From Gammaproteobacteria bacterium RIFOXYD12_FULL_61_37 (GTDB lineage Bacteria > Pseudomonadota > Gammaproteobacteria > Chromatiales > Chromatiaceae), in the NCBI GenBank assembly GCA_001801995.1, contig MGZB01000055.1, forward strand, positions 61,968 to 125,967: a stretch of 64,000 nt of DNA, read 5' to 3'. The notes beneath the pieces are model-generated. The model was given only the letters and a program-made list of their open reading frames with translations, was not told where the DNA came from and ran no database searches. Position numbers and translations under genes: made by a program. Positions 38,910-46,038 of the stretch are shown here, one piece after another; within the stretch, counting starts at the first letter, position 1; every line of letters begins with the position of its first letter.

Positions 38910-39117
38910 ATGCACGCCGCCCCCATCCTGCAATCGACCCTGACCTGTGTCCCCACTGCGGGCAGGTCCGCACCGAAACCATGCCCACGGACGCCTGCCA
39001 GTGGTTCTGCGAATGCAGCGGCTGCTATACGCTGCTGCGGCCCAAGTCGGGCGATTGCTGCGTCTTCTGCTCCTATGGGGACGTGCCCTGCCCGCCCAAC
39101 AAAAAGGCGCCATCCCG
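38910..39117 (+). pseudogene. Broken small Cys-rich protein (GDCCVFCSYG family)
   Basis: The start ATG (38910) reads MHAAPILQSTLTC, then the frame is lost through an apparent extra GT. The next frame continues CPHCGQVRTETMPTDACQWF, ECSGC, LLRPKSGDCCVFCSYGDVPC. These are the family's conserved cysteine motifs of a roughly 70-residue putative metal-binding protein. The C-terminus is replaced by sequence shared with the eno terminator region (CCCGCCCAACAAAAAGGCG), so it is damaged at both ends. Confidence 0.75.
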
Positions 39118-39135
39118 CCACTCTCCGCCGATAGT

Positions 39136-39594
39136 CTACCGCCCAAACACCGCCGCTTTACCCAGCTCCCGCTCAATCTCCAGCAGCCGGTTGTACTTGG
39201 CGATGCGTTCCGAACGGCAAGCGGAGCCGGTCTTGATCTGGCCGCCGCCCATTGCCACCGCGAAGTCGGCCATGAAGCTGTCCTCGGTCTCGCCGGAGCG
39301 GTGGGAGATGACGTAGCCCCAGCCGGCCTTGCGGCAGAGGTGGAGGGCGGCGAGGGTCTCGCTCACCGTGCCGATCTGGTTGAGCTTGATCAGCACCGCG
39401 TTGCAGGCCTTCTCCTCGACGGCGCGGGCGATGAAGCGGGTGTTGGTCACCAGCAGGTCGTCGCCGACGATCTGGACACGGTCGCCGAGGGCCGCGGTCA
39501 TCCCCTTGAACCCCGCCCAGTCGTTTTCGGCGTGGCCGTCCTCAATGGAGACGATGGGGTATTTCGCCACCCATGCCTGGAACAGCGCGGTCAT
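39136..39594 (-). pseudogene. eno: Enolase 3' fragment, copy 1
   Basis: About 150 residues of the enolase C-terminal barrel: [66 protein letters not shown] and [21 protein letters not shown] full enolase has about 430 residues; everything before the [10 protein letters not shown] region is missing. Upstream sequence (about 39595-39630) reads ISNYLRDEE in frame, which does not look like enolase. The 3' end keeps part of the eno terminator. It is about 94% identical in protein to the copy at 43703, by eye. Confidence 0.9.
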
Positions 39595-39675
39595 CTCCTC
39601 GTCGCGCAGGTAGTTGGAGATGGATGACCGGCGGGCCTAAAATCGAGATGAAACGCAGAGGTTACAGAGGCCAAC

Positions 39676-39912
39676 ATGGACATCCTGCTCCATCTCAATG
39701 CCGAGCCATCCCATCGACTCGATGCAACCAGCCGCCAGCGCGGCAAGCCGCTTGACGCCGTGGTGCTTGAAGTACTGAGGAGCGACCTCCCGAACCCTAC
39801 CGATAGCGAGTGGCCGCCGGAGGTGCTGAACTTCAAGGGGGTTCCTGACATGCCGCCCTTCGAGAACTACCGGAGTGGGCTTGTGGCGCCGAAGGACGAT
39901 CCGTTCGCGTGA
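39676..39912 (+). CDS. VapB-like antitoxin of a degraded toxin-antitoxin pair
   Basis: A 78-aa protein: MDILLHLNAEPSHRLDATSR, then RGKPLDAVVLEVLRSDLP and a C-terminal tail (PPFENYRSGLVAPKDDPFA). The N-terminus resembles a short ribbon-helix-helix-like antitoxin, and the tail would wrap the toxin. Its stop overlaps a GTG that starts a PIN-domain (VapC) gene remnant, the usual vapBC layout. The antitoxin frame is intact while the toxin is broken. Confidence 0.65.
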   Translation: MDILLHLNAEPSHRLDATSRQRGKPLDAVVLEVLRSDLPNPTDSEWPPEVLNFKGVPDMPPFENYRSGLVAPKDDPFA

Positions 39913-40188
39913 ACTACCTTCTCGACACTTGCATCATCAGCCAGTTCGCCCGAGGAATTAGACGGACTGCTGAACACCGCAAACATTCTTGACTAGGACC
40001 GAGAGGACGCTTTGACAACCGCCGCTATACGCGCAACCCTCAAGGCGCGGGGAACACCGATTGGCCCTTATGACGTAATGCTGGCCGGATGTGCGCTGCG
40101 ACGAGGCTTGATGTTCGTCATCGATAATGTCTATGAATTCAAACGAGTGAATGGACTGGCGACAGAGAACTGGATACCGAGAAGCTGA
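39909..40188 (+). pseudogene. VapC-like PIN-domain toxin, internally deleted
   Basis: The GTG at 39909 reads VNYLLDTCIISQFARGI, the PIN N-terminus with its first Asp, and soon reaches a stop (TGA near 39990). After a gap the conserved C-terminal half follows in another frame: IRATLKARGTPIGPYDVMLA, then LMFVIDNVYEFKRVNGLATENW, ending at TGA 40186-40188. Roughly 40 to 60 middle codons are missing compared with a normal VapC of about 130 residues. It is a dead ribonuclease toxin. Confidence 0.8.
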
Positions 40189-40388
40189 AGCGCTCAGGAA
40201 ATTAACGCGAGCCTGACCCCATTAAATTTCTAGCTTGGTTGGAAGAGACACTGCCTACGCTGAATCGGCCGCTGACTTCGGATGCTTGGTTGGGGGTGGA
40301 GGTGAAGTGATGACTACAAGGAACCTTGGCCTGTCCCGATTACCCAGACCTCGCGATTTACACGATATTTAACTGGTGCTAATAACAA
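40189..40388. other. Gap between vapC remnant and ATPase gene
   Basis: Contains a short open stretch read as FLAWLEETLPTLNRPLTSDA followed by WLGVEVK and a stop near 40310, which may be the tail of a lost gene. The last 70 bases are AT-rich and probably carry the promoter of the ATPase gene. No clear signal boxes. Confidence 0.35.
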
Positions 40389-42998
40389 ATGACTATCCTG
40401 CAAGAAATTCAAAAATGGTCTGTGGCTTTGCCCTCATGGCAACAAGATGCCATTGTGCGTTTATTTAATAAAGGAAAGCTTGATATTGCTGACTTCGATG
40501 ATCTGTATGCATTGTTGAAATCGGCACATGCTATCAGCGACCCCATTGGGCGTGTCGCTTCAAAACTCGCCGCAGGGCAGGTCACCGCACCACAAGCAGC
40601 AAATTCAGTTGTTCGGCTTACTGCGTTAAAAAACTTGCGCCATGTAAATGCCTTGGCTGAAAAGCAAACTTTAACTTTTAAGGAAGATGGCTTAACTGTT
40701 ATTTATGGCAACAATGGCTCTGGAAAGTCTGGCTACACTCGTGCTTTAAAGCGAGCATGCAGAGCGCGAGATCAGAGTGAAAGCATTTTTCCAAACGCAA
40801 AGCTCACTCCTAATCAAGTTGGCAAACCTGAGGCGGAATTTGATTTGGTTATCAACGGTCAGCCCATCACTACCAAGTGGGAAGATGGAACGCCAGCACT
40901 CGATGCGCTTTCAAACATTGCCATCTTTGATTCACGTTGTGCTAGGGCATATCTCGATGAAGAGGGCGATTTTGCCTATGTGCCTTATGGATTGGACATT
41001 TTGGAGGAGCTTGCCAAAGCTTGCGCCAAGCTAAAAGCCATGCTTGATGAGGAAGGGCGGAAAAATGCTGTAAGCAGCGCTATCTATGCGCACTTGGCTA
41101 ATTCATCGACTGTCGTTGGTAAGCTAATCACTTCATTGTCCGGCAAGACTAAGCCCGCCGCTGTCGAAGCTTTGGTGACATTATCAAACGAGGAAGAAAC
41201 CAAACGGTTAGAAATTGAAACCAGTCTCAAAGAAGGTAACCCCAAGGATAGAGCCCAGCAACTAACACTGCTCTCTGGTCGGTTCGCCAATTTGGCTAAA
41301 CGCTGCACGGACACGCTTGCCTTCGTCAATGAAACAGAGGTCACTATACTTCACGGTTTAATTGATGCATCAAAAGCCGCACGGGCAGCGGCTGATATAG
41401 CCGCCAACCAGTTCAAGCAAACACCGGGACAACTCCCCGGAACAGGCGGGACTGCATGGCAGGAGCTTTTTGAGGCGGCAAAAAAATTCGCCGCTGAATC
41501 TCACATCGGTGAAGAATTTCCTCATCTGAAAGCAGAATCGCAATGCCCGCTTTGCCAGCAAACGCTTGGGGATGCCGCAGAGCGGATTGTGACTTTTGAT
41601 GCCTTTATCCAGCAAGAAGCGGAAAAGCTAGCCAGAGACAAGAAGGCGGAAGCGGTAGAAAAATACAATGCCATTGTGAAGGCCGATCTTACAATCAGTA
41701 TGGAACCCGAGTTGCGCACTGAGATTAATGCTGCCGATGAAGCACTTGCCAAAGCATGTAATGATTTCCAAGCTGGTCTCACGTCGCGGCAAATTTCCAT
41801 CAAAAAGGCCTGTGGCGACGGAGCTTGGGATTTAGTTAGCGGTGAGCCAGTTAACCCCGCCTCTAAACTTGTCGCGCTGGCTAACCAGTTTTCTGAAAAT
41901 GCTGCGACGCTTCTTCAAGCCGCTGACGAGAATGCGCGGATCGCGCTGGAAAAAGAGCTTAAAGAGCTTAATGACCGCTTCGCCTTGTCTCAGGCAAAAG
42001 CTGCTGTGCTCGATGCCATTGCAAAGTTTGACTATGCTGCAAAGCTTAAAAGCTGTGAGGCTGATGTAAAAACAAACGCTATCACGATTAAGTCCAACGA
42101 GCTGAATGAGCAGGTCGTTTCAAAAAATCTTGCAGATGAACTGAATGCAGAGTTTAAGCTGCTCGGTGTTGATGAACTTCATGTAGACATCAGTACCAAG
42201 GTCGTAAAAGGCAAGGCCAACCACAAGCTCGTCATAAAATTACCCGGAGCAAAATTACCCAAAGATATTCTCAGTGAAGGCGAACAAAGAGCGATTGCGA
42301 TAGCATCATTTTTCGCCGAAGTTAATGTTGGAAGCGGGTTGGGCGGTATTGTCTTCGATGATCCAGTATCCTCATTGGATCACCAACGCCGCTCCAATGT
42401 TGTACAGCGCTTGGTTCAAGAAGCATCCAAACGGCAGGTGATCGTTTTCACCCATGATTTGTATTTTATGTGTTTGATCGAAAAATTGGCTGCCCAAGCC
42501 CAGACACCATGCGTTATGTCGAGCTTGCGGAGAACCGCAGATGGTTTCGGTGTCGCCGTTGCTGGCATACCATTCGATGGCTCACCAGTTAAAACCAGAG
42601 TGAAGGCCCTCCGTGCCATACAGGGAGAGTGCCTCGCGATGCATAAGGCGGGCAATACTGATGAAGCATCCGAAAAAGTTAGACACTGCTATGGATTGCT
42701 AAGAATGGCTTGGGAACGAGCAGTTGAAGAGCTGTTGCTTAATGGGGTGATTTGGCGTTTTGACACAGGAGTTTCGACTCAGGCGTTAAGGGAAGTGGCA
42801 GTCGAGGATTCGGATTACCACACGATATACGCCGCGATGTCGAAATCTTCTTCGTATGCTGCACACGATGGTGCCGCGATAGCTCAGGTTGCTACACCAC
42901 ATCCAGATGTGCTAGGTGCCGACATTGATGCCCTCGAAGTTTGGAGGGTGGCAACCGAAGCCCGTAAAGCGAAATTGAGGGAAAATCGCCCGAAGTAA
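40389..42998 (+). CDS. RloC/PrrC-like AAA ATPase with zinc hook, candidate anticodon-nuclease-type defence protein
   Basis: An 869-aa SMC/Rad50-like protein: Walker A YGNNGSGKS (106-114), coiled coils on both sides of a zinc-hook motif CPLC (386-389), signature LSEGEQRA (628-635), Walker B GGIVFDDPVSSLD (652-664) and H-loop FTHD (687-690). The C-terminal 120 residues have YGLLRMAWERAVEELLLNG (R772-x3-E776) and conserved-looking His 811 and His 826, reminiscent of the RloC/PrrC Arg-Glu-His nuclease domain. That assignment is inference. The gene is clearly AT-richer than its surroundings. It lies between two eno fragments, downstream of a type III R-M system; RloC and PrrC often neighbour R-M genes. 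Confidence 0.78.
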   Translation: MTILQEIQKWSVALPSWQQDAIVRLFNKGKLDIADFDDLYALLKSAHAISDPIGRVASKLAAGQVTAPQAANSVVRLTALKNLRHVNALAEKQTLTFKEDGLTVIYGNNGSGKSGYTRALKRACRARDQSESIFPNAKLTPNQVGKPEAEFDLVINGQPITTKWEDGTPALDALSNIAIFDSRCARAYLDEEGDFAYVPYGLDILEELAKACAKLKAMLDEEGRKNAVSSAIYAHLANSSTVVGKLITSLSGKTKPAAVEALVTLSNEEETKRLEIETSLKEGNPKDRAQQLTLLSGRFANLAKRCTDTLAFVNETEVTILHGLIDASKAARAAADIAANQFKQTPGQLPGTGGTAWQELFEAAKKFAAESHIGEEFPHLKAESQCPLCQQTLGDAAERIVTFDAFIQQEAEKLARDKKAEAVEKYNAIVKADLTISMEPELRTEINAADEALAKACNDFQAGLTSRQISIKKACGDGAWDLVSGEPVNPASKLVALANQFSENAATLLQAADENARIALEKELKELNDRFALSQAKAAVLDAIAKFDYAAKLKSCEADVKTNAITIKSNELNEQVVSKNLADELNAEFKLLGVDELHVDISTKVVKGKANHKLVIKLPGAKLPKDILSEGEQRAIAIASFFAEVNVGSGLGGIVFDDPVSSLDHQRRSNVVQRLVQEASKRQVIVFTHDLYFMCLIEKLAAQAQTPCVMSSLRRTADGFGVAVAGIPFDGSPVKTRVKALRAIQGECLAMHKAGNTDEASEKVRHCYGLLRMAWERAVEELLLNGVIWRFDTGVSTQALREVAVEDSDYHTIYAAMSKSSSYAAHDGAAIAQVATPHPDVLGADIDALEVWRVATEARKAKLRENRPK

Positions 42999-43035
42999 TT
43001 TTTATTATTTTGTCGCGAGAAATGGTGGCTGCGTC

Positions 43036-43269
43036 AAAATTTTTCCTGATTACCCATGTATCTCAGCCAGGACCTGAGGTTGAGCTTGCCGCGCAGCATA
43101 GGGCGGGCCACGCTCGCCGCCAGGGGTAGGTCGGGCTTCAGCCCGACAGCCGCTGGCAGGACGTGGCCACAAAGCAACGGCCGCATTCAGCCAGTCCGCA
43201 GCGCCTCAGTCGGCCTGAAGGCCGACCTACAGGACTGGCTGAGGTTTGTGGGTAATCAGGAAATTTTTT
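43036..43269. repeat. MITE-like element, about 230 bp, with terminal inverted repeats
   Basis: The ends are inverted: CCTGATTACCCA (45-56 of 43000) with TGGGTAATCAGG (43249-43260), flanked by A/T runs, and the match extends inward through CTCAGCCAG / CTGGCTGAG. Inside lie two further palindromes, GTAGGTCGGGCTTCAGCCCGAC (split: GTAGGTCGGG at 43126, CAGCCCGAC to 43147) and GTCGGCC/GGCCGAC (43209-43226). No coding capacity. It begins 38 bp after the ATPase stop. Confidence 0.75.
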
Positions 43270-43610
43270 CCATTGAAATGTATTTGAAGTTGGATTGAAT
43301 ATTGAGTGACAATCGACGCCGGTACCTTTCGACTTTGCTTGGTCTGAGCCCAGATTGTTCCGTGCCTATATAATTACCGTTTGTCATAAGCAAGTAGCCC
43401 GGAAGAAGCCGCCTCCAACTGAACCTCGATCTTGAGCGGGGCGAATGGCGGAGGATTCCGGGGCACGCCTTTCCAATATTCAACCGAGTCCGGGCCAACC
43501 CGGATTTCGCCCGCCACAGGTGCCGCATCGACGATGAGTGCATTGCGTGGCGGGCTGCATCCAGGCTACGAAGCCGTCTGGGACGGTGCAGGCTGGATCG
43601 GCCCGCCCAA
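43270..43610. other. Non-coding stretch upstream of the second eno fragment's 3' end
   Basis: About 340 bp between the MITE-like element and the eno terminator. It contains AGTAGCCCGGAAGAAG and GGGCTGCATCCAGGCTAC, which look like halves of a REP-type palindrome, but no gene that I can support. Confidence 0.4.
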
Positions 43611-43649
43611 CAAAAAGGCGCCATCCCGTAACGGAATGACGCCTTTTTG
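43611..43649. terminator. Bidirectional terminator-like hairpin downstream of eno fragment 2
   Basis: CAAAAAGGCGCCATCCCGT (43611-43629) pairs with ACGGAATGACGCCTTTTTG (43631-43649): a GC stem flanked by A and T runs that would end transcripts from either side. The left part, with the bases before it, recurs at 39090-39117 beside eno fragment 1, where the right half is deleted. Confidence 0.7.
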
Positions 43650-43702
43650 TCCCAAATTCCAACGAGCCCAGCCCGCATTTCTCACCACTCTCCGCCGATA
43701 GT

Positions 43703-44341
43703 CTACCGCCCAAACACCGCCGCCCCACCCAGCTCCCGCTCGATCTCCAGCAGCCGGTTGTACTTGGCGATGCGCTCCGAGCGGCAGGCGGAGCCGGTCT
43801 TGATCTGGCCGCCGCCCATCGCCACCGCGAAGTCGGCCATGAAGCTGTCCTCGGTCTCGCCGGCGCGGTGGGAGATGACGTAGCCCCAGCCCGCCTTGCG
43901 GCACAGATGGATGGCGGCGAGGGTCTCGCTTACCGTGCCGATCTGGTTAAGCTTGATCAGCACCGCGTTGCAGGCCTTCTCCTCGATGGCGCGGGCGATG
44001 AAGCGGATGTTGGTCACCAGCAGGTCGTCGCCGACGATCTGGATCTTGTCGCCGAGCGCGGCGGTCATCCCCTTGAACCCCGCCCAGTCGTTTTCGGCGT
44101 GGCCGTCCTCGATGGAGACGATGGAGACGATGGGGTATTTCCGTACCCAATCCTGGAACAGCGCGGTCATCTCCTCGGCGGACTTGTCCCCCTGGCCGCT
44201 GCGGGTCAGACGGTACTTTCCATCTTCGTAGAAGGAGCTGGCCGCCGGGTCGAGGGCGATAGCGATGTCGCGCCCCGGCTGGTAGCCGGCGGCGGCGATA
44301 GCCTCGACGATCAGCTCGCAAGCCTCGTCGTTGCTCTTCAC
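43703..44341 (-). pseudogene. eno: Enolase 3' fragment, copy 2
   Basis: About 212 residues of the enolase C-terminus, beginning at the segment KSNDEACELIVEAIAAAGY that lies near residue 210 of normal enolase. ALDPAASSFYEDGKY, the catalytic-region [37 protein letters not shown] and [18 protein letters not shown] are all present. A 9-base tandem duplication gives YPIVSIVSIEDG. The upstream codons run into a TAA, so the first half is absent and no start is convincing. It is transcribed toward the terminator at 43611. Confidence 0.9.
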
Positions 44342-44435
44342 CTGCGCTTAGATGCGGTCGGGCAGGTCTGCTTCTTTTTGTCGACAGAGTTTGTAGCTGC
44401 TTCATCACATAGCACCTCATAGGGCCTTCCCTGGT

Positions 44436-44441
44436 TATAAT
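44436..44441 (+). promoter_or_regulatory. Possible -10 element of the valS fragment
   Basis: TATAAT within GGTTATAATCC, 33 bp before the valS ATG. No convincing -35 box at the right distance. Probably the old valS promoter carried along with the gene fragment. Confidence 0.4.
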
Positions 44442-44473
44442 CCCCGCTTTTCAGCAGCGGCACCGATCACACC

Positions 44474-44650
44474 ATGGATAAGACATACGACCCTCACGCG
44501 ATAGACACAGAAGTGGTACCGGACCAGGGACAGAGAAGGGCTGGTTTGCGCCTTAAGGAGCGGGGAATAGCGCTTACAGCATCATGATCCCGCCGCCCAA
44601 TGTCACCGGCAGCCTGCACATGGGCCATGGCTTCAACAACACCATCATCC
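44474..44650 (+). pseudogene. valS: Valyl-tRNA synthetase 5' fragment, frameshifted
   Basis: The ATG at 44474 reads MDKTYDPHAID, the typical ValS start. Small indels then shift the frame (GWFAP is readable in another frame), and the stretch [20 protein letters not shown] followed by NTI is the ValS ATP-binding region with its HMGH signature. The gene is cut off at about 44650, where a repeat element begins. A working ValS has more than 900 residues, so this is a remnant; the functional gene must be elsewhere. Confidence 0.88.
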
Positions 44651-44868
44651 TAATTTCCTCATTTAACCGCAAAGAACGCTAAGGAATTCATTGGCTTGTC
44701 TAGGTTCCGCCCCTGACCAGGAAGGTGGGGGCACAGACAAAAAACCGTCGGGAGCGGATTTTCGCGCCAGCCCCGGAGGGGTGAGGCGCAGGGATGCGCC
44801 GAACAAATGCATCGGATTGGTCTCCTTAGCGTTCTTTGCGTCCTTTGCGGTTGAAAAGAGGTTTCTAG
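44648..44868. repeat. AACCGCAAAG terminal-inverted-repeat element, copy B
   Basis: Begins TCCTAATTTCCTCATTTAAC followed by CGCAAAGAACGC, and ends with GTCCTTTGCGGTTGAAAAGA then GGTTTCTAGG. It shares both ends and GAATTCATTGGCTTGTCTAG with copy C (57733-57898), but carries about 60 extra internal bases (around 44735-44805, GC-rich with GGCGCAGGGATGCGCC). It separates the valS and res fragments. Confidence 0.85.
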
Positions 44869-45171
44869 GATTATGTCAATGCTGAGGGCGACATCTCCAA
44901 CTACTACCCGGATTTCCTGGTGAAGCTGCCGGGCGGGGGGATTTGCATCGTCGAAACCAAGGGCCTGGCAGACTTGGATGTGCCGCTGAAAATGGCCCGG
45001 CTCAGGCAGTGGTGCGAGGACATCAACCGGATTCAGCCGGACGTGGAATACGATTTTGTCTATGTGGATGGGGAGGGTTTCGAGAAATACCGGCCCTCAT
45101 CATTCCGCCAGTTGGTGGTTGGGTTCTCAAGAAACACGCCGGGCCGCCCCAAGTGTTTCTTGCCCCCTTGA
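44869..45171 (+). pseudogene. Res 3' fragment (nuclease domain end)
   Basis: About 85 codons matching residues near the end of the intact res gene at 37885-38140: DYVNAEGDISNYYPDFLVKL, GICIVETKGLADLD, PLKMARLRQWCEDINRIQPD and EGFEKYRPSSFRQL. Similarity starts exactly at the edge of repeat copy B and ends exactly at the edge of the 85-bp repeat, which supplies the last residues and a stop. It retains the nuclease PD and E-K motif but has no start. Confidence 0.9.
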
Positions 45172-45209
45172 GGGGTCAAAAACGGAGCGCAGCGGAGTTT
45201 TTGGGGGTG
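45126..45209 (+). repeat. 85-bp palindromic dispersed repeat, copy 2
   Basis: Same unit as 3631-3715 and 51825-51909 but in opposite orientation. It is read in the same phase as in barA at first (SRNTPGRPKCFLP), then an extra C brings a stop. It abuts the res 3' fragment. Confidence 0.85.
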
Positions 45210-45304
45210 GGTTCAAAATCACAGCCTACAGAATTGACCGAGGACCGAAGACCTGAACCGGATTACCACAGCAAATTTCTCATACACCCCTCAAGGATCA
45301 ACCC

Positions 45305-45892
45305 ATGAATCCAACCTTCCCGCCCAATCCGTCCATTACCTTTTTCGATCCGCTCGCCGAGTTGCTTGGGGTGGGGGATGGGCTTTTCCATTACTGTTTC
45401 GATGATGTGGTCAAACTGTCCGGCCACGCCTGCCCTACGGTCGCCGGGGCTTTTCTGATGACCGTCCGGGCCATGCGGGAGCTGTATGGGGATGAAACCC
45501 CGGTGCGGGGCGGGATTCGAATCGGCATCCCAGGGGCGGAAGATCAGGGCGTAAACGGTCCCATCAGCCAGGTGATTTGCTACTTGACCGGCGCGGCGGC
45601 GAGGAATGGCTTTCAGGGATTGGGCGGGCAGTTCTCCCGCAGGGGTCTGATGAGGTTCGACTCGGAACCGGCGGCGGGCTTCGGCTTTGAACGGCTGGAC
45701 ACCGGGGCCAAGGTCGCCCTGCGTTATGATCCCTCCTCCATCCCGCCCGAACCGGCCATGATGCCTCTGATGCAGCGGATGCTTCAGGGCGAGGGCGACT
45801 CGGCCAGCCGCCGGCAATTCCAGGACCTGTGGCGCGGGCGGGTGATCAGGATTCTTGAGGACGCGGGCGGACGAACCCTCAGCCTTGTCTGA
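45305..45892 (+). CDS. FmdE-like (formylmethanofuran dehydrogenase subunit E family) protein
   Basis: A 195-aa protein whose N-terminal third has FDDVVKLSGHACPTVAGAFLMTVRAMREL, close to the FmdE signature with a His-x-Cys-Pro motif (about residues 38-41) that could bind metal. GGIRIGIPGAEDQGVNGPIS and a C-terminal RRQFQDLWRGRVIRIL follow. The ATG at 45305 has AAGGA six bases upstream. It lacks the zinc-ribbon tail of archaeal FmdE. Bacterial members are often linked to molybdenum or redox metabolism; its function here is unknown. Confidence 0.72.
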   Translation: MNPTFPPNPSITFFDPLAELLGVGDGLFHYCFDDVVKLSGHACPTVAGAFLMTVRAMRELYGDETPVRGGIRIGIPGAEDQGVNGPISQVICYLTGAAARNGFQGLGGQFSRRGLMRFDSEPAAGFGFERLDTGAKVALRYDPSSIPPEPAMMPLMQRMLQGEGDSASRRQFQDLWRGRVIRILEDAGGRTLSLV

Positions 45893-46038
45893 ATGCCCGA
45901 GGCAAATAAATCCCCCTCGCCCCTTGTGCGTCCGATGGCCCCCCCATAAGATGCCGCCAACCCGATACGGCTCAGCCGCTACCCAGGGGTGATCTGCCTG
46001 CCCGGCGGGACATCCCTCAGACTTCGAGTGATTCAGCC

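Noticed and set aside
38624..39316. Intact 230-aa plus-strand gene overlapping the Uma2 3' end
   Set aside because: The first part is a shifted-frame reading of the Uma2 gene and the last part is antisense to eno; only the middle (GDCCVFCSYG) is real and belongs to a broken small gene.
43036..43269. CRISPR array
   Set aside because: The repeats are inverted, not direct and evenly spaced, and there are no spacers or cas genes in the window.
43703..44341. Functional short enolase
   Set aside because: Half of the protein including the N-terminal domain is absent, a VSI duplication lies in the active-site region, and no start is convincing.
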